Of a stretch of DNA of 64,000 nt, positions 37,848-47,580 are shown piece after piece (position 1 is the first letter of the stretch; each line of letters opens with the position of its first letter). The DNA comes from Psettodes erumei (taxonomy: Eukaryota > Chordata > Actinopteri > Pleuronectiformes > Psettodidae). Position numbers and translations under genes: made by a program. Below the pieces are notes generated by a model, which was given only the letters and a program-made list of their open reading frames with translations, was not told where the DNA came from and did no database searches. The DNA is taken from contig JAFBJZ010000865.1 in NCBI GenBank assembly GCA_016785225.1, forward strand, positions 62,001-126,000. Direction: 5' to 3'.

Positions 37848-40800
37848 CGCATTTCCATCATATCCTGGAATCATTGTACAAAGGAGAACATTTGCATGCT
37901 GGGCCCACGAGCACCAGCTGAGCACGCATGCAAATGCCTCGTTGACACCTTCCTGTCCCCGTTGTTGACAGGTGGTGAGGACATTTGCAAAGAGGTACGG
38001 GCTAACTCACGCGCGAGTCCCGCCCCACCCTTCCCCAACCCCCCTTGAATAAAAATCGAGAGAATACAACCGGGGGAATAAAAATTCATGACGGGATGAA
38101 ATAGTTTTTAAATCGCGCTCACAAACGATTACAGCTGATAAACTTCCTTGTGCCATCCCGAGCTTAGGCCTGAACCAAGTCGGTAGAAGTTATTGTTTTC
38201 TCAACCGCGCCGTTAAATCCTTTCGAAAAATACCACAACGGAGCGTCATTAGCGGGAGGCGCTCGGGCGTGGAGGTTATTCAAACCGCTTTTATCTCCAG
38301 ATGAGCGAAACCCAAGGGCACATCAGGGCGAAGCTAATCCAGATATGGAAAGCACATAGGCGAGTATCAAACTGATAGGAGCGGGGGGGGGTGGGGTGGG
38401 GGCTCAGCGCTGAGTCCTCGTTCGATCAGAGCTGACGCGAGGTTGCAAACGTGACATAGCATTCCCCAAATTCTGAAGGTAGGTCTGTCGCCCGCTCGCT
38501 CCTTGCTAACGAAAAAGCAAACACGCCAAAGCCGCCGCCCGTCTCCGACCAGAAATCCAAGTGGAGTTTCCTGCTAGGGCACAAATCTGGACACCTGATA
38601 GCTTGACGCAGAGAAAGACGCAAACGCAAATCGATCCGGCCGAGGGAACCTCGACCCGAACCCCCGGAACCTGGGCGCTCGGGAGAAAAGCACGACAGGT
38701 GGAATTCATTTACATTGGACTAACGTGGCATAAAAAAAAAAAAAAGCCCAGCAATGGTCCTCGGAACAAGGTCACGGGTCAGTCGGCGGACGGCGCCCCG
38801 ACCGCGAAGCCCCTCTGACTCAGGAAAACACATTTTACTCTTAATCCTTCGCCATTCCCTGCCCGGGGAGCCGCAGATATCTACGGCTAGATGCGGGGGC
38901 AGATCGGGGGCAAAAGAGGCGCTTTGAAGCGGGAGAGAGGGGATTAAAAAGGCATTAGGGAGGGTTAGGTACCATGCTCTGTGTGTGTGTGTGTGTGTGT
39001 GTGTGGAGTACCAACAAGCGCCCATGCTCACCCAAAAACCACATTCAACGCTGATCAAAAAAATAGTCTGAATGAAGCCCAGCTCATGCTCTCTGAATTC
39101 ATTACGTGGCCCTAAATCTTACCCCCTGCCAGAACTTGCAAACCACAAGGGGACGCATATTAAAAATGGATTAGAACGGCTGGCGAGTGACAGCGCGCGA
39201 GTTGAAGAAAGGCGACGGGTGACAGGTGACATCACCGCTCGCATCCAATGCTTTCGCTGTCGTTTGCGAAAGGTGCGGCCCCGGTTCTGGTAAACAGCCG
39301 GGCCGGGCGTCCACCACAAGCACGTCTGACGGGAAAAGAAACCCCGACTCATTTTCGAGCCGCTTACGCCTTATTTCGTTTGAAAGCGGGACTAAAGCCC
39401 AAACCTCAAGTTTAGCAGGTTTCAATTTCTCTCCGCTTGCGAGTCGTTCGCATCTCTTCTGACGTTAGCAGAGGGCGAGGGGCGAGGTGCGGCACGCGAG
39501 CCATTTCACAGGAGACAGGAACCCCACGGGATATGCAAAAGGGGAGGATGAGCTTCCCTGGGCCCCAGGAAACGGAATTCATTACAGACGATATGTTCGA
39601 CGGACTCATCGCGACGATAACCCGAATCCTGACTCTTGAACGCACGCCAAATGCGGATGACAAAATAATCCCAGCGTGGCTTTGACAGCGTGGAGCGGCA
39701 CCGGGCCAAATCTGCCATGCTGGATGTCGAGAGGCGCTTTGTGGGAGAGACGGCGGCACCCGAGCGGGGGGGGGGGTGGGGGTCGTGTCGCCTCCGCCTC
39801 ATTATATGTCATGGGGCCACGTAAACCCGGCCTGTGGAAACAGCTCAACTCAGAACTTGGCGTATGCCCGTGCGTCCACACAGTTTTCATTCGGGGTCCC
39901 GAACAGCTGGGGCTGCTGCAAAGTTCCAGCCGCCGGACGGATCGAGTAAAGCGAACTCTTTGCGGGAAGCACTCCGAAGGCTCTGCTGGAAATCAATCAT
40001 AAATCATTTATGCGCGCGGGGGCTATATATATGGGCTTACGCGCAGCCTCACTCGGCATGCATTAGCCAGCAGCTGCAGCGGGGAAAAACGGGGGGTGTC
40101 TCACCTGGTCGGCCCCGTAGGCAGCGGCGAACTCCATAAACTCCTCAATGCGAACAAAGCCATCTCCGTCTTGGTCTAAAGCGTCGAACACGGCCTTTAG
40201 CGGGGAGACGTCCTCCTCCCTCGCGTTCGCAGCTGAAACCACCGGCAGTGAGTCATCTACCACCATCTTGGAGAGGGAACCCGTCTCCTCAGTTTGCTCA
40301 CTAGTCCACCCGGGCTCCGGGGAAGAGGCGTTTAAGTCCTGAACGGAAAAATCAAAAGAGGCCGCCTCGCGACAGTTCGGGCCCTCGAGCCGGATTGCGT
40401 CCACTGCACTCTCCTCTTCCCCGGGTTCGGCTGCCGGATCGCAAACGCCTGCGCTCGGCGCCCCCTCCTGCGGTTTCAGGTCCCAGGTTGCCTCGTCGCG
40501 GGCCTCGTCAGCAGTCGAGCACAGATCCAAAGCCATCGCCGCATTCCCCTGATTTCTGGCCTCGGAGCAAGTTCCTCTTCCATCAAATCCTCCGACACGT
40601 CCTCCCCGGAGCGTCTCTCGCTGGTGATGTCACCCCGGGTGAGGGCATCTTCAGCCCGAGGCGCCGTCAGCGATGGTGAGGGTTCGGCTGACGAACCCGA
40701 GGCAAATGAGTCATTCTCACCCCGACGCTCTGGATTCAGATTCTGAACGACGGCGTGTTCCGCCTCCGCTGGTAAAAGCGACGGGCGCACCTGCGCAGAC

Positions 40801-41923
40801 AGCGGAGGCAGGACCGGCTGGGCGCAGGCTCAAACTGCCGTCACAATCCGGGACCTCCGAATCCAACAAAGGCACGGATCCCTCGAAGCGCTCCGGCGGC
40901 CCGCTGGCTTGCTTTTGTGAGAAGCGGCTCTCAGGCAAACCTCGCAGGGTCGCGCTACTGGTTCCAGGCGGATCAGTCACTTGATCGGGGAATAAACCTT
41001 TGTCTCCGGTTTCAGGTGACAAAGTCTCCCTGCCCTGTGAGGGAGGGAGAGCTGCCTGCTCCTCACGTGACAGGGCTACTGGCTCCTCAGTGACACCCTG
41101 TGGGTTGAACTCACCTGACAGCTCTGGGGGGAGACAAGGGGAGAGGCAAGGTTCATCTGACAGGAGATCTACCAACAGAAATGGATCCCTAGTGCTGGTC
41201 TCGGAGTTAATCGGGGAACTCTTCAACGGAGAGGCAGGTACGCTGAGGCTTATTAGTTCAGCCTGACCACCGAGGGCTTCCGAGCCCTCGAGAGGGGCCT
41301 CCTGCGTCAGATTCAGTTCCTCACAAGCCGGGTTTTTTCCAACCACATCAGTGAGGTTGGGAGGAAATAGCCACGATAAAGTCAAGTCACCGATTTCATC
41401 AGGTCCCTCGGCTGTTTCTGTGAAAGACGCGTCCTCCAGGTGAGTGCCACTGAGAGAAGCGCCGCAAAGCGCGGACTGATCGGCCGGAAACAGCATATCC
41501 CCACCAGAAAAATCAGAGATATTCACGAGGCTGTCCAACTCTACCGGCTTGTCGTCTTCGTCAACTTGCCGGGGAGTTTCACCCTGATCGCGGTCTCTGA
41601 AATCCAAACCTGCCTGGCCGCTCTTGTTTTGACAGAGCACGGCTCCATTGTCTAAATCCAGTGTGTGAAACCCCAGGGGAAATGGCTGCTCTGGCTCCCA
41701 CTGTGCGTGCCCCAAAGGGCCAGACAGGACCGCCGGCTCCATTTCCACTGGCTCGTACCCGCGGGCGAGACTTGAGAAAGCTGGGGACGCCTTATCTCAC
41801 TGCTGCGGTCAGGATCCAGCTCGTCAGTTTCAGTGCCATGATTTAAAAATGGCACTGCGCGTTTTCCGTGGCGTCTGGAAATAAGCGCGTGGGATCCCAA
41901 CAAGTATTGTCCATCTCTGGCAT
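21020..41923 (-). CDS. rab11fip3: Rab11 family-interacting protein 3 (class II, EF-hand and coiled-coil)
   Basis: Rab11-FIP3 (Arfophilin) is a dimeric effector of Rab11 and Arf GTPases on recycling endosomes, needed for abscission and pericentrosomal and ciliary traffic. Exons: 40105-41923, 34439-34532, 31817-31893, 29071-29243, 27223-27315 (optional), 26080-26280, 24300-24440, 23324-23359, 23099-23192, 22664-22908, 22081-22162, 21836-21973, 21542-21697, 21241-21381, 21020-21133. Exons 2 to 15 sum to 1785 nt and join in phase. Order: acidic disordered N-terminus; EF-hand loop DQDGDGFVRIEE; a degenerate second loop in KFLDPSGLGVISFEDF; an acidic linker with TDSAYLGSESTYSECETF and TVIGGEEEHFEDF; a CxxC segment; a long coiled coil (ENLQLVHRANALEEQLKEQE); and the Rab11-binding end YRLQDYIDKIIVAIMESNPS followed by ILEVK. 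FIP3 was chosen over FIP4 by closer identity in the coiled coil. Exon 1 has four apparent frame changes. Confidence 0.93.
23324..23359 (-). other. rab11fip3: rab11fip3 36-nt microexon
   Basis: Borders CATCCAG and GTAAGC enclose 36 nt encoding AGKRLSSKKVA(R). Human FIP3 has TKRLSSKKVARYL at the same place, and the next exon continues HLLQNSSMTLDTM. The KRLSSKK basic patch sits just before the coiled coil. Confidence 0.88.
24300..24440 (-). other. rab11fip3: rab11fip3 exon with CxxC segment
   Basis: Encodes APVPPLPDCFQSFLREEALD followed by FFCSQCHKQISRLEDLSTRL. It matches the segment of Rab11-FIP4 that reads LLDVYCSQCCKKINLLNDLE. That match supports it as a genuine class II FIP exon, though I do not recall it in the shorter human FIP3 form. 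Borders are CCAG and GTAACG; phases fit on both sides. Confidence 0.85.
26991..27012 (+). repeat. (AC)n microsatellite
   Basis: About 11 AC units in a rab11fip3 intron. Confidence 0.9.
27223..27315 (-). other. rab11fip3: Candidate optional (cassette) exon of rab11fip3, 93 nt
   Basis: The segment has an acceptor (CAGGGCAG) and a good donor (GTAAGT), enters and leaves in the phase required by its neighbours, and is a multiple of three. With it the protein reads ...DGGNS-GGRSRMRSRSSPS...STKSPSKG-FSLNSE. Without it, ...DGGNR-FSLNSE is also in frame. Its arginine/serine-rich content contrasts with the acidic linker around it. Other upstream acceptors are possible, and I do not recall an orthologous sequence, so the call rests on splice signals and phase. 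Confidence 0.55.
29244..31816. other. rab11fip3 intron, CpG-dense from about 29.6 kb
   Basis: No exon was recognised. A (GT)n tract followed by G-runs lies near 30173-30193. The stretch 30900-31150 holds several homeobox-like words (TGATTGAC, CCAATTATC, TTTAATC). ORFs over 90 codons on both strands overlap one another and have the composition expected of GC-rich random sequence. Confidence 0.4.
34439..34532 (-). other. rab11fip3: rab11fip3 exon 2, second EF-hand
   Basis: Reads VKDLTKFLDPSGLGVISFED and then FHRGISAISNG, near-identical to human FIP3 at this point. The loop DPSGLGVISFED keeps D at position 1, S at 3, G at 6 and D at 12, but has Leu at position 5. It is probably a weak or non-binding calcium site, as in mammals. 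Phase 0 in, phase 1 out. It lies 5.5 kb from exon 1. Confidence 0.93.
37809..37851 (+). repeat. (GT)n(GC)n alternating purine-pyrimidine tract
   Basis: About 43 bp of GT repeats passing directly into GC repeats, in rab11fip3 intron 1. Such tracts adopt left-handed Z-DNA readily under negative supercoiling. Confidence 0.9.
38981..39004 (+). repeat. (GT)n microsatellite
   Basis: Twelve GT units in rab11fip3 intron 1. Confidence 0.9.
40105..41923 (-). other. rab11fip3: rab11fip3 exon 1: long acidic N-terminus with four frame changes
   Basis: The exon ends at a strong donor (GTGAGA) straight after the first EF-hand, GADQ. Upstream, coding-like sequence runs for about 1.8 kb but uses several frames. 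From the best ATG (41923) it begins MPEMDNTCWDPTRLFPDATE. The frame then changes at an A/T run (41845-41849), at CCC (41758-41760), at AAAA (40774-40777) and at CCCC (40546-40549, + strand bases). Changes 1, 2 and 4 each look like one lost base; change 3 looks like one extra base. Between changes the peptides stay acidic, Ser/Pro/Glu-rich and free of stops, as expected of this region. The main frame (41742-40720) alone gives about 340 codons. The exon would encode about 600 residues, longer than the roughly 210 before the EF-hand in the human protein. Confidence 0.7.
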
Positions 41924-43944
41924 TTCCAAAAAAAGGAAAAAGAAAACGCTGGCAGGCGCTGTGATTTAATAAATATTACATGGAGTTAAACTAGACGGGG
42001 CTATTTAAAAGAGGGTAGGTTGGCAACTCGGTTAAACAACGGTTAAACAAATAGTGTTCGTTGTTTTAAGTGAAGTGGTCGCCCGTCCACATCTCAACAA
42101 CAACAACGTCGCCTAAAACTCAACGGTCACATTAATTCATCTGCCTTACCGAACACGGCTCTGATGCGAACGCGTTTGGACTCACTACGTCCCTCTCTGT
42201 CATGGTAGCTCCGCTCCCGGCTGTCGGCGAATGTTTGGGCTCCAGCGTCAACATGCTTCCCCTCCGGCTCCCCCCCGGAGCTGGCAGATCACCGGAATCA
42301 AGCCTCGGAAGCCGAAGTGACGACAGCCTCCGCCGCGGAGACAGCGCGAGACGATGCGAATTAAGGCGTAAAAGTCGCCCGTGTTTGTCAACATTAGCTT
42401 TCGAAGCCGATTATCTAATCGCAGGCTAATTTAGCGAGGGGCAGACACGGTGCGGCGAGGGGGGGGACGCTGCGATACTCAAACCCGAATTAACCGCCAG
42501 CTGTTGCGCTAAAAGTCTCATTACAATTTGGTTTACTAGCTATACATCGCCGACAGCCTTTCCCCCAAATGAATTTATGCTAGCAACCAACGTTAACTCC
42601 TCCTTCCAGCATCCCACTTCTTACGTGCCATTGGCCAGGGAAGCTGCTAACTGACTAGCTAGCGAAATTAGCCTATTAGCTAGCTAACGCGTTAAAAAAA
42701 ACGGTCCACCCAACCACCACCACCCTCTCAGGGTCAATTATACCACAAATGTTAGCTTCGGTACTCCGCGGTTTAAGAGGTCATCGCTGGGACTTTCGCC
42801 TCTGTGACAGTCCAACATTACGTCTTCATTTCGATTCCGTTTTTTCCAGCGGCAATCCACCTGTGTCAGTCACAAGACAGGCCAGACGAGTGACGAGACG
42901 AAACCCCCCAAAAAATCCTCCGTTTTTCTCGTGTCCAAAAACACATCCGCCTCGGCGCTAGTCGAAAGTCACGATGAGGCGAAAAATGTAGGAAATCGGA
43001 CCGACGGAAGCTCCGTCGTGCGACTGGCAGCGCACCGATGTTGATCGCACAGACACCGAAAGCTCTCGCATCAGCATCAGCAGTGTCCCATCCTCCTCCT
43101 CCTCTACCTCCTCCTCCTCCTCCAGCCGCATACACGCCACTGACGTTTCACGCAAGCGTACAAAACACCCCGCAGTATCATTGGGGTATTTTTTTTATGG
43201 CAGCCACCAGCTGGGACCTTATGATGTGTCTTTACGCACGAAACTAACTTATCAAACCCTCACCTGCGCTCGTGTGTATGTGTATGTGGAGTAAACGTGT
43301 TCAGCTCCTCAACCGGAGGTCAAAGTTCGGGGCCCGTCTTGCTCAATGGCACTTCGGCAGGGTGACTGGGATCTGTGAAACCGCAGGGTCCACCGGTTAC
43401 ACGGCTGTTTAGTCTTGACGTAAAATAGTATTGTTGGACAACTCACGTGCACACAGGCGATATATCATTTTAGAGAAAAAACATAAATTTCTTAAGGGAT
43501 GCAATTGTAATGTTTTAGCTCCCCCATCTGGTTTGTATCGGTATTGGTTTTCTTCAGATTTGCAATTGCATACCGTGAATGATCATTTATTTCAGTGTCT
43601 GTCAACCATTTTCAAATTATTATAAAGTTATAACCCTTAGTCACAGGATGCAAACCTTCATGGGGAAAAGAGCAAGTGATTTTTTCCATTCTCTCTTTCA
43701 TTTGAAGGATTTTAGGAGAGCAGCATCCAGTATTTCACAAGGAGGAAAACCACAAATTGAGAAAAACTGAGTAATGAATATCCATTTTATAAAACAACAG
43801 TTGGCTCTATCCCACTGGTACAATCTTACAGGTCCTACAAGGGCAGACAGAATGCAAAAGGGAGGCAGATGTTTTTACACTGGCAAAAATAAAAAGGACT
43901 GGCTTTAATGCAAACGGTGGTCATCATGACATAATTATAAAAGC
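41924..43944. promoter_or_regulatory. rab11fip3: rab11fip3 5' UTR/promoter region and spacer to decr2
   Basis: The stretch is CpG-rich up to about 43100 and then turns AT-rich. It holds TTAGC/GCTAGC words at 42580-42692, a perfect TAACGCGTTA palindrome near 42683, and a TCC repeat at 43096-43122. The start site of rab11fip3 should lie here but cannot be fixed. From 43250 onward I see nothing beyond the expected end of decr2. Confidence 0.4.
43096..43122 (+). repeat. (TCC)n trinucleotide repeat
   Basis: Imperfect TCC/CTC units in the rab11fip3 5' region. The minus strand, which is the transcribed sense, reads GAG/GGA. Confidence 0.8.
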
Positions 43945-43950
43945 TTTATT
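43945..43950 (-). terminator. decr2: Likely decr2 polyadenylation signal AATAAA
   Basis: Minus-strand AATAAA, about 460 bases beyond the decr2 stop codon. Position and spacing fit a short 3' UTR. Confidence 0.5.
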
Positions 43951-44410
43951 AATAAATGAGAGAGGTCCTGAAAAACTGCATGAATTGGCATGTGACAAAC
44001 ATGACTGTACATGAAAGGCACGATGATAATACACAGCACTGTAGTGGGTGAAAAATCCCTGAAATTGTTATTTAAATTGATCCACTACTAACACATAATA
44101 AAGTTAGTGTCTTAGTGTTCAACTCCTCAGGCCACTTAGATATAGTGACACTTAGCCACTGCTAAGGCACCACAAGATGAGATTTACTTGTCTCTTTTCT
44201 TTTCAGATGACCAAAAACCTGAAAGAAAACAAGGGACAAGTAGATTACTTTGGGTTAAACTGTATTCTAGTCATGTAAAACAATCTCTCTGACGTGACAC
44301 AATCCACAACAACATCGCTTCATTCTCAGTCATACTGTCTCTCCACACGGACCACGAGCTGCACCTCCTCCTACACACCTGGGTCAGGAGGAGGACAGGA
44401 CAGCCCCTGT

Positions 44411-46962
44411 TCAGAGTTTAGCGGATTTAGAGGAGGCTATACCCAACAGCATGGAGACGTCGTTGGCCGAGGTCAGCCACGACCCGCCGTCGGCCACCAG
44501 GATGGCTCCGGTCACGTAGGAGGATGCCCGGCTGGCCAAGAAAAGAGCGCTGTGGGCCATCTCTGTCTTGTTGCCTGCTCGCTGCAAAGGAATGGACTGG
44601 AAGGCACCGGCGGCCTCCCCCCGAGGGCCCCCTGAGAGAGATGAGAGGTTCCCAATGGTTTTCCCCACACCATCCGTCATGTTCCACGTGTTTTTATTTA
44701 ACTCTATTAGTTATTCTGAACACCTCCCATATCCTTGTGTTTAAAATTAGAGCAATAGTTTACACGATCAAATAATTGCTTACAATAAAGTGCAACTTGT
44801 TTAATGTACAACTGTTCGAAAGCCATTCAGTGAAAATTGTGGTTACCCAGTCTACGGAATCCCTCTGTACCAGAGATGGGACCTGGAGCCACAGCATTTA
44901 CTCTCACCCCACTGGGTCCCCACTCCACGGCCAGGTGCTTGGTCATGGCATCTGGGGGCAGCAGAGGGAACACGGGGTCATTTGATTATCATTTTGAAAT
45001 CACTGGAGAAAATTTTTTTTTAAAAATCGCTCTTACCGTTTGCAGCCTTAGCAGAGCCGGCGTGCACCTGGAGAGCCTGCCCCTTGTATCCGAGCGTTGC
45101 AGAGATGTTTACTATGTTGCCCCCATGATCCTGCAAGCAGAAATGATGGGAGACCGAAAATCAATGCAGAGAGTAAGTGGTCCAATCAGCTTCAGATAGC
45201 AGAGGCTGCTGTGTATCCCATGTAGCAATGACAAGGTAATAGTAGTAGTCCTCTTCTAGTGATCAGAAGGATTTGCAGAATGTGAATCATATTGAAAAGT
45301 TATTGGTCAATAAGCCAATTATCTTCCTGCAGATGCAGCATTATCATCATTTATGTGCTGTAGTTTAGCACACAATTTACATATGGCTCCTTAACATTGA
45401 CGTCAAGATAAACTGTGTCACGCGGACAGATGAAACGCGTATTGTACCTTGAACCACTTCTCATAAACCACCTTGCTGGCGTTGAATGTACCCATGGTGT
45501 CTATCTCCATCACGGTCTTGAAGGCGTTGAAGGAGAGCGAGGTAGCGGGGCAGAGGAAGTTGCCGGCAGCATCTGTCAAAAATCATGACACACTGCTGAA
45601 CAACAGCAACAATAAAAACCAACAATGCTTTTGCATTCATGAGTGAAACGGAGATCACCTTGCGTAGGTGAGCCAAATTTGATTTAGCAACTAATCATCT
45701 TGTAGTGATGTAACAGTTTGTAAAAGGGTACATGCGGACTGAAAAATTGCTGATTCAAACAAAACCTTTCATCTTTGACCTTTGCTCAACATACATTTGC
45801 GCTTACTAGAGACACCTTAAAATATATTTGCACCTATATGATAGTGGGGTGCATTGTATATATATATATTCAGACTTGTACGGAAGAGGTGACATACTGT
45901 TAATAAGGATGTCTATACGGCCGAAATCCTTCAGTGTCTCATCCACAGCTGCAGCGATGCTCTCAGGCTGCCTCACGTCGATGCACAGAGGGAGACAGCG
46001 GCGTCCTGACACAGCAGACAGCTTCACAGCCGCCTTGGGAGACACGCATTCATGTCACACGAGGCCGGCACATTAACACTTAGTCACGCTTTAACCTGTA
46101 AGATATGCTCAGGGTTGTGGAGGTTGTGCAAGAGGAATGACCTCTCTGAGCTTGTTCAAGTTCCTGCTGGCAATCACCGTGTCACAGCCGTGCCTGAGAG
46201 ACAGAAAAGGGTGGAATTTGTGCAGAGACAAAGACTCAAAACAACAGAGCAAGTTGAAGTAGAGGATGCAAAGTCAGACAGATGATGTCAGTTTAACCAC
46301 GACACCAAGGTGTTGATTTTTTTTCCCTCGAAGAAAAACTATTTCTGCCGCATGAGTTTATCGTTGAACTATTTCAACTTTGTCACACAAGCAAACTGAT
46401 GAAAGCCTGACCCTCAGATAACACAACTAGAAGGTTTAAAGTGCACCTGCATACCATCTACCGCCCACAATTTTACTGTTTTAGACCAATAATAATGACA
46501 TAATGCTGGCACACAGCACTGCCTCTATATGTTACAGATTTATTCTTATATTATGCACTTGCCAGAGAATGATCTGAGATCTAGGCATGTTGTGGGGAAA
46601 CAAGCATGCACTCCCGCCTCCTCACCTCATGAAGATTTCAGCTATCCTGAGTCCAATTCCGGATCCCCCGCCTGTGATGAAAGCGACCTGATCCCTGGAA
46701 AATGGAAAAGTGCAAATCCTCAAAAGGTCACCTAATACCGAACGACAAGAAGTTCAACACAAAGGAGTAAATCACGCACAAAGGCAGGCATCTGCATGAA
46801 GTGTAGTGAATCAGTGACAGTGATGGGCAATTCACCCAAAAGCGCATGTATTTGTGCTTACTTCAGTAAATCTGGACTGTAGATGTGCGTGTATGAGGTC
46901 AGGCAGTCGTCTGTATCAACATCTTCGGGCAGCAGTTCTCCCTTTCTCTGCGGCTCTGCCAT
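44411..46962 (-). CDS. decr2: Peroxisomal 2,4-dienoyl-CoA reductase, complete
   Basis: DECR2 is an NADPH-dependent short-chain dehydrogenase that reduces 2,4-dienoyl-CoAs during peroxisomal beta-oxidation of polyunsaturated fatty acids. Eight coding exons: 46862-46962, 46626-46694, 46142-46193, 45898-46033, 45448-45572, 45037-45130, 44847-44951, 44411-44631. They total 903 nt, or 300 aa plus stop (human 292), with all borders GT/AG and all phases fitting. It starts MAEPQRKGELLPEDVDTDDC. The cofactor motif is TGGGSGIG, followed by CIDVRQPESIAAAVDE, LINNAAGNFLCP, and NISATLGYKGQALQVHAGSA then K, where the usual SDR Tyr-xxx-Lys is replaced, as in human DECR2. It ends SKSAKL, a type 1 peroxisomal targeting signal. 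A splice acceptor lies just before the ATG, so the 5' UTR is interrupted. Confidence 0.97.
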
Positions 46963-47355
46963 GCTGATAAATAATGCATGTCAAGTGGATATGCAATCAC
47001 ACCGGCATGATCGTAATCTACATGCAGAAACGGACGAGTTTGGAAATACAGAAGGAGCATGAAATAACAGAATCAGCTTACATGACAGCCGCCCCACTGC
47101 AGCAGTGTGGATCTCTCTATTGTTTCTTTTTATCGTTATTGTCAGATATTTACCTTCAACTAAAAGGGTTGGGGGCAATCTTTGCTCATTAGAATATACT
47201 TGTTCCGACCCCCCCCCCCCCCCATGATACCGAGTTTGTTAAACTAAGCTAATAAACTACAGCTTTCTACAGCAACTAGTGAGTAAATGTTAAAGCCTAT
47301 GACTGCGAGCATTGTGCTGTGAAGTTCAACTGGCATGCAGCTGCTGTCTCGTTAC

Positions 47356-47580
47356 CTGTTGAAGAAAACGAGCTAGTTTTTCGTTGCGTTGCAAACAAAA
47401 AAAAAATAACAACAACAACAAAAAAAACACCCGTCCAACTCCTCTTCGACGACCTGCACGCGAAGCGGATGTCTCACGAGCTACCTTTACCTTTTACCTT
47501 TACCTCACCCATTAGCGTTGCTTTCTTTTTTCAGCAGGAACTATTTGTACCTTGGACGCTTACTTTTTTCTCGACATAAT
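47356..47580 (-). promoter_or_regulatory. decr2: Probable non-coding first exon of decr2
   Basis: A minus-strand donor (AACAG|GTAAC, GT at 47354-47355) pairs with the acceptor TTTATCAG next to the ATG exon. An untranslated exon ending at 47356 would result. Its 5' end, given as about 47580, is only inferred. The GT reads CT-rich DNA upstream. Confidence 0.4.

Larger units (their letters stand above)
34533..40104. other. rab11fip3 intron 1, 5.6 kb, CpG-dense
   Basis: No exon was recognised in this largest intron. It contains an alternating GT/GC tract (37809-37851), a (TG)n tract (38981-39004), G-runs near 37179-37190, 38382-38403 and 39765-39783, an AT-rich island (36600-36740) and a PBX/HOX-like cluster (39991-40012). 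It is a plausible home for regulatory elements, but nothing in the sequence proves function. Confidence 0.4.

Noticed and set aside
39676..40002. 108-codon plus-strand ORF
   Set aside because: Runs through a G-run (poly-Gly) in intron DNA; no recognisable domain.
41000..41266. Plus-strand ORF of 88 codons
   Set aside because: Shadow of the acidic rab11fip3 exon 1 on the other strand.
40717..41748. Taking the 343-codon frame as the full first exon with its own start
   Set aside because: Its first codon is GTG at 41748, with ATG only at 41742, and coding-like sequence continues upstream in other frames. Downstream it stops before the EF-hand.
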